Below the pieces are notes generated by a model. It did no database searches. It saw only the letters and a program-made list of their open reading frames with translations, and was not told the DNA's origin. A stretch of DNA of 64,000 nt, from positions 124,001 through 188,000 of the forward strand of contig JBCCOS010000002.1 in assembly GCA_039025235.1 (NCBI GenBank). Reading direction: 5' to 3'. The stretch is from MED-G105 sp039025235 (GTDB lineage: Bacteria; Pseudomonadota; Alphaproteobacteria; Caulobacterales; Parvularculaceae). Made by a program: the position numbers and the translations under genes. Positions 1 through 9,446 of the stretch are shown in pieces (position 1 is the stretch's first letter; the number at the start of each line of letters is the position of its first letter).

Positions 1-216
1 GGTTATTGTAAGTATCGACGGGCATAGGCAATCATCAAAACATCTGACGCGATCGATGAAAGAAAAGCCAGTGCCCCATTGCCCCAGTGCCGTCCCGCGT
101 TTGCTTTTAGGAATATTCTTTTTTGCCACCTAATAATTCTTCTGCAGTCGGGATATAGACGTCCACTCTTTCTTGATATTGGATTATGTTGTTTTGGACC
201 TAGGATAATTAAGCGT

Positions 217-2301
217 TTGTCTCAGTATTGTATTGTATTGTTGGCGGCGTATGCGGTCTCACTATTCGCTATCGCACCGGTGTCTGCTCAGTCAGTTAAC
301 AGTGAATCCTCGCTGGACGATGAATTAGTTGGCGGTGAGACACCACAAGCTGAAGATTCCATAACCGACCCCATGGAACAGGATAGCCCTCTACAATCTT
401 CGACAGGCAGGTCGTCTGATAGCGACAAGTCTAAGCCAGAAGAGAATTCCACACTTGCCGAGATTGAAAAAATTGAGGTTTCTTTCGAAGGGGCGCCAGC
501 AGGGTTCGCGGAAAAGGCGAAACTTATTTCACTTCTCGCGTCTGGTGCGCGCAGACCGGCCACATTGGCAGCGATCAGTCGAGCAGCAAAAAACGACCTA
601 CCGAATATCAAGGCTGGCCTTCAATCATATGGGTATTACGAGGCAGAGATAGACTACGAACTGCAGAGCAAGGGTGACCGCGAAAAGAGCGTCATTTATA
701 AAATAACGCCCGGTCGTTTGTATCGCGTGCGGACCTATCGCCTCGTTTATTCGGACGCGATCGAAGGATTGCCAAGGCCCGACAGTCCCGAGGCGCTTGG
801 CGTTACCTTCGACAATAAGGCTGATGGCGCAGCGGTCATGGCGGCGCAACAGACACTGCTCGCCGCATTATGGAACGCCGGATATCCAAAGGCACGCGCC
901 GTCGGTCGACGCGCTATAGCCGACACCGAAACAGCGCAAGCCGATATCGAATTTCGCTTTGAATCGGGGCCAAGAGCGCGCTTTGGCACAGCAGAAATCA
1001 CAGGTGCAGAAAGATCAAAATTGAGCTTTCTGCAAAAGCTGAAGACTTGGAATGAAGGGGATTTGTTCGAGCAGTCAAAGCTCATTTCCTACAGAGATCG
1101 TCTTATTGCCACCAATCTCTTTGCTAGCGTAGATGTAGCGCCTGGTGCCCCACGCTCTGAAGAAGTATCGGAATTAGAACTGGTTTCTGAGCCAACAAAA
1201 CCGTCGAAGCTAACCGCGGCTTCAGGCGAAGGCAAAATTACAGTCGAAGACAATGACGTAAACAACGTCCAAACAGACGCTGAAGCGAACAATCAAACGA
1301 ATTCGGAACAGCTTCCTGGCATCGCACCAATCCTCGTCACTCTGGAGGAACGCAAACAAAGCACAATTGGTGCTGGCCTCTCCTTTTCTACAACAGAAGG
1401 GCCTGGCGGTCGATTATTCCACGAATACAGAAATGTATTCGGTGCCGGGGAAACACTTCGCACAGAAATTTCTGCATCCGAAGTTCAGCAATCGATTGGT
1501 ACACGCCTGAATAAACCACTACCGCTCCTTCCAGGCTCCGCTTTTGCAACGCTTGCCTTTACCAATGAAACGCCAGATGCCTTCACAGCGCAGACTATTA
1601 ATGCTGCCGTTGGTGCTTCTAAAACCTGGCTTGATGGACGTTTGGAGACTCAGGCTGGGCTTGGGTTTGAAACCTCAAATATCGAGACAGACGATGGTAA
1701 CGAGCGAACATTCTTTGTCTCAGGACCTCTTGTTGCTGTTTGGAATACGGAGGAAGATCCCCTTGCGCTTACGAGAGGAGAGCGTGTCTCACTGACGCTC
1801 ACGCCGTTTGCCGGAACGGACACATTTATTCAAACCGAGTTTAATGCCCGGGGTCGGCAACAGTTTGGGCCGAATGATCGGTATACGATCGCCGCTCGAA
1901 CACGCCTTGGCGCAACCTTTGCCACGACCCTGGACGACTTGCCTTTAACGCGACGCTTTTTCGCTGGTGGCGGCGCATCCGTGCGCGGTTTCGATTTTCA
2001 AGCCGTTGGCCCTCTTGATGAGAATGCTAATCCCATCGGCGGACTATCGGTGATCGAGGGCGCGATCGAAGCCCGCGCGAAGGTCCATGGCCCAATTCAA
2101 GTGGCGACATTTATTGATGCTGGCAGTATCTCAGACACATCTCTGCCAAAGTTTTCAGATGACTTTTTCGTCGGTGTCGGTGCTGGCCTTCGGTACTTGT
2201 CACCGATCGGTCCCCTCCGTCTCGACATCGCCTTCCCCACGGAAACCAGAGAGACCGACCGACAGTGGCAACTCGCGATATCGCTAGGACAACCCTTCTA
2301 A
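217..2301 (+). CDS. tamA: TamA-like outer membrane assembly factor (BamA/Omp85 family)
   Basis: Outer-membrane beta-barrel protein that, with TamB, helps insert some outer-membrane proteins. The reading frame opens at 79 (TTG), but the first clear signal peptide (VLLAAYAVSLFAIAPVSA) begins near a TTG at 217 preceded by AGGA, so I place the start there. In long-form numbering, POTRA-like repeats cover about 125-385. An acidic, asparagine-rich linker follows at about 385-415, then the barrel to the C terminus. The Omp85 signature VRGF lies at residues 635-638 (long form) and the protein ends in Phe, as the barrel signal requires. The next gene starts inside this stop codon (TAATG), so the two are translationally coupled. 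Its pairing with TamB is the main reason to call it TamA rather than BamA. Start position is uncertain. Confidence 0.9.
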   Translation: MSQYCIVLLAAYAVSLFAIAPVSAQSVNSESSLDDELVGGETPQAEDSITDPMEQDSPLQSSTGRSSDSDKSKPEENSTLAEIEKIEVSFEGAPAGFAEKAKLISLLASGARRPATLAAISRAAKNDLPNIKAGLQSYGYYEAEIDYELQSKGDREKSVIYKITPGRLYRVRTYRLVYSDAIEGLPRPDSPEALGVTFDNKADGAAVMAAQQTLLAALWNAGYPKARAVGRRAIADTETAQADIEFRFESGPRARFGTAEITGAERSKLSFLQKLKTWNEGDLFEQSKLISYRDRLIATNLFASVDVAPGAPRSEEVSELELVSEPTKPSKLTAASGEGKITVEDNDVNNVQTDAEANNQTNSEQLPGIAPILVTLEERKQSTIGAGLSFSTTEGPGGRLFHEYRNVFGAGETLRTEISASEVQQSIGTRLNKPLPLLPGSAFATLAFTNETPDAFTAQTINAAVGASKTWLDGRLETQAGLGFETSNIETDDGNERTFFVSGPLVAVWNTEEDPLALTRGERVSLTLTPFAGTDTFIQTEFNARGRQQFGPNDRYTIAARTRLGATFATTLDDLPLTRRFFAGGGASVRGFDFQAVGPLDENANPIGGLSVIEGAIEARAKVHGPIQVATFIDAGSISDTSLPKFSDDFFVGVGAGLRYLSPIGPLRLDIAFPTETRETDRQWQLAISLGQPF

Positions 2302-5300
2302 TGAAAACAATTTTGAAACTCGTCCTTATCGGCACTATTAGTATATTTGTTTTAACGATTGGTGCGTTCAGTTATTTTACGGCAACACCAACTGGCCGAT
2401 CGACCCTGGCCTCATTGGCAGAAGATCAAATAGCCATCGCTTTGCAAGAAACCATTGCAAATGGATCGATTGATATTGGCCGCATCGGACCAGGTTTGCC
2501 AGGAAATTTGGTGTTAGAGGACGTAGTGGTTTCTGACACTAATGGCGAGTGGGCTTTTATTGAGAAGGCGCGCCTCTCTTGGAAGCCAATGGCATTTTTT
2601 TCCAATACAATCGATGTTTCATTATTGGCAATTGACGGCGCCAGAGTGCAACGCTTGCCCTTTGTGGTAACAGATAAAACCAACAATGAAAATGTCAGCG
2701 AGGACAAACCACCAATCGATATCGAATATGACTTGACTATTGACCAAATCAAACTGTCCCGTTTTCAAGTCAACCCTGAGATTGCCGGTCTTCCAATCAT
2801 AAGCGAGGCCAATGCGAGGGTAGGTTTTGACAGCATACAGAACACATTGAATATCAATTTGACCTCGCTCGATCTCTTTAAACTGCAACATAGCGGCGGA
2901 GACGAAAGCCCGACAACAGATCAAATCGCCCTTGCTAGCCTTTCCGGAGAAACGACCGTTGATATTACCGACCTCGCAGTATTAACAGAATTGGATTTTT
3001 CTGCAGAACCCTCTGTTCTCGAACTGGTCCCCACTGACGCGCTTGTGCAAGCGCCTGTGACCGGCGTTATTTCAGCAAATGGTTCATTATCTGATTTGAG
3101 TATCGTCGCCGATATAAAAACACCGGCAATCCAATTAGACGAAGTGACCACCCCTGCGAGTAAAATTAATGCTGAAATTGTCGGCCTTCCATCTGCCCCG
3201 AAGGGGACCATTAAAGGAACAGACCTTGGGGAGACTGGCAGTCTGCTTTTAACATTTGAGACTCTTAATGCTGAAGAAATCGTCATTCAACAGTTGAATT
3301 ATAAAGCTCCGTCATTCGCATTAACGGGCCAGGGGGCCTCGACATTTGATTTTTCAAAAGTTCGTGCAGCGCTTAATTATATAGGAGACAAAGGGGCATC
3401 CCCCTATCCGGGGGTGACGGCAGATGGCTCCTTTGCACTTGATCTAGCCTTGGATCAACAAAAAGCAAAGATCGACATCACAACGGAAAAATTTGAGATC
3501 AATAATATCTCCCTATCCGCATTAAAGGTCACGGCAGCAGGTCCCATTGATAGGATAGATAGCCAAGCATCCATCAACGCAATCGAATTGCAGGATGGGC
3601 TGAAAATCTCTGAGGTTTTTCTCAAAAGTCGTTTTAATCTTAAAAATGCGATCTTTGCCAATATACAAAATGCAAAGCTCATTATTGATGGGAACCCAAT
3701 TGAACTTCTCTCGCCCATGACAATGACAATGGGTGAGAGCGTTACCATTGCCGGACTTGACGCAAAAATTGGAGATCAAGGACGGGTCGAACTAGATGCG
3801 GATGTGAGCGCCGGTCGGTGGAAAGCCGATATCAATGCACGCGACCTTCATTTCGAAGATAGTCCCGTTACTGCCTATCTCAAAGCAAAAATTGACACCG
3901 CTGGAATTACGAATGGGTTGCTGGCAAATGGCCAACTATCAATCAAGTCGAACTATCCCGCGCTTGAAGAAGCCTCGCTTAAACTTGACGCTCAATGGGA
4001 TGGCAACACACTCAATCTCGTTGATGCGATGGATGATGACGCAACAGATATTGCATTGAATTTGCCCGTCCTTCTGCAGAGAAAACCCTCCCTCGGCCTA
4101 GCAATTGAAGGCCCAATTTCTGGAAAGATCTCCTATGCAGATCGAATCCAGACTATTGCGTCGTTTCTACCAGCCCTCGAAAGCGTAGAAGGAGAATTTG
4201 ATACACTGATTAACCTCGGCGGAACAGTAGCCGAACCGCAGATAAATGGCAGTTTTAATCTCCGAGATGCATCCTATACTGAATTCACGAGCGGGTTCTC
4301 ACTGACGAATATAAACCTTGCCGCAACTTCTTTGGCCACGACAAATGGCAGTTCGCTTTCAATTGAAGCCAATGCGTCTGGGGCGGGACAAGACGAAAAA
4401 AGCGTTTTCTTAACCGCCAATGCCAAAATTGGAGAAGAGCAAAATATCGACGCGTCATTAAAGCTCGACAAAGCGCGGTTTGCTGCAGCGCCCATTACAT
4501 CGTTAATGACGTCCGGTACGATTGATCTTGCAGGCAATTTTGAAACCCTAAAAGCGTCGGGAACAATCAATATTGAATCTCTGAATGCTGCCGTGGAACC
4601 ACCAGCGATGACGGGGTTAGCGCCAATTACAATTGTGGGGATCAATGAAGACGACGATTTAGAAGCTGACGTTCAGAGGCGCAAACAGGGCGAAACAACC
4701 AGCACAGCGGGTCCTATTGTTGATCTTAATATCAATGTAAATGCACCAAGGGCCTTGTTCGTAAGGGGACGAGGTCTCGAGAGCGAGTGGCAGACAAATT
4801 TAAATATTATCGGGACATTGAACGAGCCCCTCATTCTGGGCTCGGTTAATATCCGTAAGGGTACGATTGATTTTGCCGGACGACGTTTTGATGTTACTGA
4901 TGGTATCATTCGGTTTGACCGTTTAACACCAAACAATCCCTCTTTGGATTTGCGTGCCGCTTATGAAACTGCCAATGACGTTACCGCTGCAATCGTCATA
5001 GGCGGTCGTGCGAACGCGCCCGATGTCGGACTTCAGTCGACTCCAACACTGCCCAGCGACGATATAATGGCGCTCATTCTATTCGGTAAACCCGCAAATG
5101 AATTGACCGCGCTTGAATCACTTCAAATTGCAGAAACGCTCGCATCATTGAGTGGCGTCAGTCCGCTTGGCGGCGGCGGCCCCGGATTGCTCAGTTCAGC
5201 GCGGAATGCCCTTGGCGTTGACATGTTGAATGTCGACTTTGATACGCTCACAGGATCTAGCGCGCTGACCGTTGGAAAATATGTTGCAAACGGCCTTTTT

Positions 5301-5441
5301 GTATCAGCGACGCAAAGCGCTGGTGGAGACGGCGGCGCCGTGCGCGTCGAGTATGAGCTGGGTACCTCGTTCACAGTAGAGACAGAACTTGAACAGTCTG
5401 GCGACCAAACCGTATCAGCAAACTGGAAGAAAGATTTTTAA
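2301..5441 (+). CDS. tamB: TamB-like translocation/assembly module protein (DUF490)
   Basis: Inner-membrane-anchored periplasmic protein of about 1046 residues, partner of TamA; AsmA/TamB proteins are thought to bridge the two membranes and move lipid or assist barrel insertion. One N-terminal membrane helix (about residues 5-28) is followed by a very long repetitive beta-rich region. The C-terminal DUF490 domain shows the typical LLFGK-like stretch (ILFGKPANELTALESLQIA) and the protein ends in WKKDF. I start it at the ATG that overlaps the tamA stop by one base; an upstream in-frame ATG at 2265 lies inside tamA and would spoil the N-terminal anchor. A strong hairpin follows directly. Confidence 0.92.
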   Translation: MKTILKLVLIGTISIFVLTIGAFSYFTATPTGRSTLASLAEDQIAIALQETIANGSIDIGRIGPGLPGNLVLEDVVVSDTNGEWAFIEKARLSWKPMAFFSNTIDVSLLAIDGARVQRLPFVVTDKTNNENVSEDKPPIDIEYDLTIDQIKLSRFQVNPEIAGLPIISEANARVGFDSIQNTLNINLTSLDLFKLQHSGGDESPTTDQIALASLSGETTVDITDLAVLTELDFSAEPSVLELVPTDALVQAPVTGVISANGSLSDLSIVADIKTPAIQLDEVTTPASKINAEIVGLPSAPKGTIKGTDLGETGSLLLTFETLNAEEIVIQQLNYKAPSFALTGQGASTFDFSKVRAALNYIGDKGASPYPGVTADGSFALDLALDQQKAKIDITTEKFEINNISLSALKVTAAGPIDRIDSQASINAIELQDGLKISEVFLKSRFNLKNAIFANIQNAKLIIDGNPIELLSPMTMTMGESVTIAGLDAKIGDQGRVELDADVSAGRWKADINARDLHFEDSPVTAYLKAKIDTAGITNGLLANGQLSIKSNYPALEEASLKLDAQWDGNTLNLVDAMDDDATDIALNLPVLLQRKPSLGLAIEGPISGKISYADRIQTIASFLPALESVEGEFDTLINLGGTVAEPQINGSFNLRDASYTEFTSGFSLTNINLAATSLATTNGSSLSIEANASGAGQDEKSVFLTANAKIGEEQNIDASLKLDKARFAAAPITSLMTSGTIDLAGNFETLKASGTINIESLNAAVEPPAMTGLAPITIVGINEDDDLEADVQRRKQGETTSTAGPIVDLNINVNAPRALFVRGRGLESEWQTNLNIIGTLNEPLILGSVNIRKGTIDFAGRRFDVTDGIIRFDRLTPNNPSLDLRAAYETANDVTAAIVIGGRANAPDVGLQSTPTLPSDDIMALILFGKPANELTALESLQIAETLASLSGVSPLGGGGPGLLSSARNALGVDMLNVDFDTLTGSSALTVGKYVANGLFVSATQSAGGDGGAVRVEYELGTSFTVETELEQSGDQTVSANWKKDF

Positions 5442-5447
5442 AAAAAA

Positions 5448-5486
5448 GCCCGTCGGCATGGGAACGGGAAGTTCATGCCGACGGGC
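5448..5486 (-). terminator. Strong hairpin downstream of tamB
   Basis: A 13-base perfect stem (5448-5460 with 5474-5486, GCCCGTCGGCATG and its complement), starting seven bases after the tamB stop. A run of seven A precedes it, so the U-tract is on the minus strand; it would be a canonical terminator for leftward transcription. For tamAB it may act as a hairpin-only terminator or 3' end stabiliser. Confidence 0.7.
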
Positions 5487-6566
5487 ACAACGAAAACTAC
5501 CGATACAACATAAAGGGGGAGAAGAATGCGTACCGATAAACTATGTACTTTCATCTTACCCAATCGGATCAATTAATCTGCACGATTGAGCGCCGGCTTT
5601 AAAAGCGACCTTTTTAAATTGATGGCGGGTCACGCTATTACAAAAGCAGTCAATCAAAGAGTCGAAAAAATCGTTTTGCACCAAAAATTACAATAGATAA
5701 AAATTGTGCGTGAAACGGTATTCCTGCGCCATGCTTAAGTCTTTGATTTTACACGAGTCTTTAGCGAAGTTAATAGTTGGGAACCATTAACCGGTCATCC
5801 CTTATCCGCAACTCGCTCTAAAATTCAGTATTAAGATGACGTCTCAAGCAAAAGTACGAAAGTCCTTTGCGGTATATTTCATGCTCGCTGTAATGTTGAG
5901 ATCACCAATAGGAAATAGGTCTTTTAAAGCGTTTACTACCGAAGTACGCGCAGTTCAGCGCCTTTTTCCGTATTTGCACAAACGCGCAAAAACAGTGTTA
6001 CAGCGACGCTTCGATGACAATTGAAGTGGTGACGCTTTGGGGCCGCGCACTTTGCAAAAGCCACGGACATCAATGCGATCATTTTTAGTTGTTTTTTATG
6101 GTCTATTTTAAGATACGGTTCGTGTTCTCTTTGTGTTGAACCAAGCTTTTTTGGAATCAAACAGAGGTGAAAATTTTTCCACATTTTTTCCACAGGTTCG
6201 TATTGACTTTCATGATCAGTGCCAATGGCCAATATTAGAGTCATCAAAAAAGTAAACGCTCTTAGCGGGACACCACTATCGACGTAAAAGGCAACGGATT
6301 TATTGGCGCAATTATGCATTTACAGAAGATTAGCTCAAAAAATGAGCAGATTAGAGTCTGAATACGGATTTAGACATAAAGATCAAAATCGAGTGCATAT
6401 CCCAACCCGTCTGCTTCTCACTGCACCTCTAATGAACCTGTTTTTAAGCCTAGTTTACCGCCTTTATTCTATGATGCAATTTTCGAAGGTTTAATGGGAG
6501 AAGGTTTCAACCATCAGTTGTCACGCCAAATATGATTTCTTTAACAGGGCTGATGGAGGCAATCTA
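5487..6566. other. Gene-poor interval after tamAB
   Basis: No convincing gene over about 1.1 kb. A GGGGGAGAAG stretch precedes ATG 5526, which opens only a 16-codon frame (to 5576). Longer frames at 5836-6024, 5936-6319 (minus) and 6303-6494 lack a ribosome site and recognisable protein character. Two neighbouring TTTTCCACA motifs near 6175-6195 each differ by one base from the DnaA box TTATCCACA. The sequence is AT-rich compared with its neighbours. Confidence 0.5.
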
Positions 6567-6803
6567 TTGAATACAATGGATAAAATTTTCGATCTGCAAA
6601 AGAGTAACCGGAAGACGGATACCTTTTTACAAATGGCAAGAAGGAAAGCGGTCCACGCATTTCGTTTACGGACTAATGTTGGCATTCCCGCAAACTCGAA
6701 CCTGCCCCACAGCGAAGAAGACCCTAAGAGCAAAGATGGCCAAGATCTTTTAGATCTGTTTGCCGATGGGGACCGATCGCCACCAAAATCTGAAGTTGAA
6801 TGA
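6567..6803 (+). CDS. Possible small hypothetical protein, 78 aa
   Basis: Unrecognised small protein. Support: GGAGG at 6555-6559 lies seven bases before a TTG start, with a second possible start (ATG) three codons on. The product has a basic middle (MARRKAVHAFRLR) and an acidic tail (EEDPKSKDGQDLLDLFADGD), with no membrane helix or signal peptide. It stands alone in a long gene-poor interval, so it could be a genuine small gene or a chance frame. No function can be offered. Confidence 0.4.
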   Translation: MNTMDKIFDLQKSNRKTDTFLQMARRKAVHAFRLRTNVGIPANSNLPHSEEDPKSKDGQDLLDLFADGDRSPPKSEVE

Positions 6804-7345
6804 CGTTCATTTCAACGCCAAGCGATTCAGTACTTACGAATATATATCTATTCGTCCGATTTATCATCTCCGGCTGAAACAGCATCGTCCGAGACATGCA
6901 CGAACGCACTCTGCATATTCTCAAAATAGCTATTTAAGACAGCACCTTACAACTATTGAAACAATCATTTTGCAGACGCGTTGGCATAATATCACTGATA
7001 ATTACTGCAAAATACAAGCATAGTCGTCCCACTACCCTGCGGTCGTTGGGCAGGGACAGCCCATTCAAAAAGGGCAAGATGAAACGGCCATTTGCGTTGG
7101 TACTTCAGAGCATTGCCACTAAAGCAGGCGCCTGCTTTTGACCGGCAGCGCGTTTACTGGCGGATATGCGGCTTTTTAATAACTTAAAAAGCCCGCTGGT
7201 TCAGATCGAATCGAAGGCGCGATCCCGCGATATTAATAATTTCAATTGCTCAAATTTTCGCTACACTGAACCGTATTATGGAAGTCGCAGCGTTGGGGTA
7301 TTCCGACATTGACTTGCCGCCATATGTTAGCAGGGGGTCGGCGCA
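6804..7345. other. Gene-free interval with a cluster of hairpins (7033-7193)
   Basis: No gene seen. From 7033 the sequence folds repeatedly: CCCTGC/GCAGGG around 7035-7055, GCCC/GGGC just after, a perfect 18-bp palindrome AAAGCAGGCGCCTGCTTT at 7121-7138, and a 10-bp stem with a 4-base loop (GGCTTTTTAA/TTAAAAAGCC) at 7170-7193. This could be a small structured RNA, a terminator cluster or decayed palindromic repeats. Confidence 0.45.
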
Positions 7346-9031
7346 ATGGTCGACAAGCTTGAATTTGACGCAAAACACGTGGTTCGTCGCGATTATCGGA
7401 CAGCGGAGGAGCGTGCGCGCGATGAAGAAACGCCTTTTCGTCTTTTTGGAACCGGCGCTTCAAATAAACGCGGCGCTGGGCGTATTTTCACTGAGATCAA
7501 CTGCGGCCTTGAGCGATTGTCTAATGCATTGATGCCACCCAACAGACAGAACGGCGAGGCAAATTCGAGACGCGATACGACGGCGAGAAGATCACCAGCC
7601 GCCACGAATAAGTACAAATCATCTGTATATAATGGCGATCTCGATCGAGATCACGCCGACGCGTCACCCCCTAACCGCGAGACCAGCAAATATTCGCCCA
7701 ATGATCTTTGGGAGATTATTACCAGCAGCGCCAACAAAGTTGCCAATCGATCGGATCGCCTTCGCCATCAGGCATCAAAAGTATCTTCTGCACTGGACGA
7801 TCGATTTGAGGGCGACGCATTTTTAATGGCCGTATCTATACAGATAATTTTTGCAGTAGGGATAACCGCCAGCCTTTCAATTTGGTTGGAGCGTAGCATT
7901 ATTGCAGCAAAACTGTCGCAACAAACGGCCCTTGGCGCTGGGGCTTTATCTTTGCAAATGGGATTAGACGACGCGACGAAGTTGCTTTCGATTTATTCAA
8001 ACCTAACATTCATTGGCATCGCTTTGATTGTTATCTCTGTCATCCCAGAATTTTTGATGGGCCGCCTTTCAAACAGAAAGCTCGTTGGCAAATCAGACGA
8101 GCTTGGTGATGCCATCGCGACAATGCTGAAGTCGATCAAAGCAACACTTGATGATCATCGTCAGGCTCTAGCCGAAAACAGGCGGGCAGATTCGCAAACT
8201 CAAGCAGAAGTATCGCGGGCCCATATCGCGGCAGAAGAAGCTGCGATCCTATTTCATGAAGTCCACTTTTTGACAGACGAAGAGACAATAGAGGGCCCAT
8301 CAAATCATTTCTCATTTTCAGAAACGCCCAGAACAGCGTTGGACGCCTTTACTTTCTATCTTTTCGAAGCAACGCGCGGAAGAAGTTCGACGAGAGGATT
8401 TGTGGCAAGCTCGTTTTTCAAGGGCACGGCCTTTGGAACACTGATCACAATAATTTTCATTTTGTATTTACTCGCTCAAATGACCACTCTGTCGGCGGAA
8501 ATGTTCGTGAACGACCTTGGATTTGACGGCACGCCCGTACTCATCACCTATCCGTCTCATTTGATTGTATTGATATCGAGCATTTTAATCTTCCTGTCGG
8601 CCTATATGATTGGTAGGCCGCTTGCTAATTTTTTTGCCTACGCTGCACGTCGTAATAGGACCCAGATTGCGCTTTCGACCGTTCGCGGAGCTGTCGTTCG
8701 AGCGGGTGCTCCTAATGTTCGCGACATCGCCCATCAAGTTGAAGCGCTAAACGCGATATTTGAAGCTCGGCTGGCGGGTGCGACTGCCACAGTTTCTCCA
8801 AGAGCAACGAGCTGTTCGCAGCAAGAAAATACGTCCAATTTATCTTCACATAGAGAAACTAGTGCTGATTTTTCGGGCACAGCAGAAAGCACATCTTCCT
8901 GGAGGACCGCCGAAAAAGAGCGGCGATTCGTTGATTCGGGTTTTCAAGCGGCCCCCAAGGCCTGGCTTGCTAGTGATAAGACTATGCCAAATGGACGCGC
9001 CAGCAGAAAAAAATCTCGATTTTTTTCCTGA
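7346..9031 (+). CDS. Hypothetical polytopic membrane protein, 561 aa
   Basis: I do not recognise the family. The first about 150 residues are hydrophilic and charged. Four membrane helices follow in two pairs: about residues 155-180 (FLMAVSIQIIFAVGITASLS) and 210-235 (LTFIGIALIVISVIPEFLMG), then about 355-380 (FGTLITIIFILYLLAQMT) and 400-425 (LIVLISSILIFLSAYMIG). A helical charged segment of about 110 residues separates the pairs and probably lies in the cytoplasm. The C-terminal about 100 residues look disordered. The paired-helix plan recalls cytoplasmic-loop channel or sensor proteins, but no catalytic motif is visible. It stands alone between a gene-free interval and the nrdA control region. 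Confidence 0.75.
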   Translation: MVDKLEFDAKHVVRRDYRTAEERARDEETPFRLFGTGASNKRGAGRIFTEINCGLERLSNALMPPNRQNGEANSRRDTTARRSPAATNKYKSSVYNGDLDRDHADASPPNRETSKYSPNDLWEIITSSANKVANRSDRLRHQASKVSSALDDRFEGDAFLMAVSIQIIFAVGITASLSIWLERSIIAAKLSQQTALGAGALSLQMGLDDATKLLSIYSNLTFIGIALIVISVIPEFLMGRLSNRKLVGKSDELGDAIATMLKSIKATLDDHRQALAENRRADSQTQAEVSRAHIAAEEAAILFHEVHFLTDEETIEGPSNHFSFSETPRTALDAFTFYLFEATRGRSSTRGFVASSFFKGTAFGTLITIIFILYLLAQMTTLSAEMFVNDLGFDGTPVLITYPSHLIVLISSILIFLSAYMIGRPLANFFAYAARRNRTQIALSTVRGAVVRAGAPNVRDIAHQVEALNAIFEARLAGATATVSPRATSCSQQENTSNLSSHRETSADFSGTAESTSSWRTAEKERRFVDSGFQAAPKAWLASDKTMPNGRASRKKSRFFS

Positions 9032-9446
9032 CGCTTCAGAGGCGAAACGACGGGCTTTGGCCCTCAAAATACATCGAAAACCCAATCCAAAAAGCGCACA
9101 CAGAGCACCTCCCACAGACCTTGTTTAAAAAAAATCCCCGGATGTGTTGGTAACTTTATATTGACGTTGGAGAGGGGTCTCATCACTATATGTTGTGTTG
9201 GCAGATCAAGTTTAACCATAATTGTTGAATGGCTTGGGTTAAAAAAATCTGCTGACATCGCCGTTGGAAGCTTATTGGATCAAGGCTCTTTAAATTAAGG
9301 GGCTTCTAAATGTTGAGATCGGCGGTTTCCATAAAAGAATTTTGGCGTTTGCGCTTTGGGCGTTCCCTAAGACCTGCCCGAACGAACGATAAACTATGCC
9401 TGATCAGAAAGATCAGAGACCAGTTGTAGAAGAAGGACACCTGACT
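9032..9446. other. nrdA upstream region
   Basis: Intergenic except for the extra 51 bases of the longer nrdA frame (alternative start ATG 9396). It holds the paired NrdR boxes listed separately. No other gene is supported; frames on the minus strand here are low-complexity shadows. Confidence 0.6.
9151..9198. promoter_or_regulatory. Pair of NrdR boxes upstream of ribonucleotide reductase
   Basis: Two sites matching the known NrdR box core CWATATATWG at 9 of 10 positions each: CTTTATATTG (9154-9163) and CTATATGTTG (9186-9195). The second has a near-complete 16-base box (TCACTATATGTTGTGT, 9183-9198). Their centres are 32 bp apart, about three helical turns, the usual arrangement for NrdR operators. 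They lie about 250 bp before the nrdA start. NrdR is an ATP/dATP-sensing repressor of ribonucleotide reductase genes. Confidence 0.8.

Noticed and set aside
6175..6195. Possible replication origin from two DnaA-box-like motifs
   Set aside because: Only two imperfect boxes, no DnaA cluster, no CtrA sites and none of the genes usually found near alphaproteobacterial oriC.
5936..6319. 127-codon minus-strand frame in the gene-poor interval
   Set aside because: No ribosome site, odd composition and no family resemblance.
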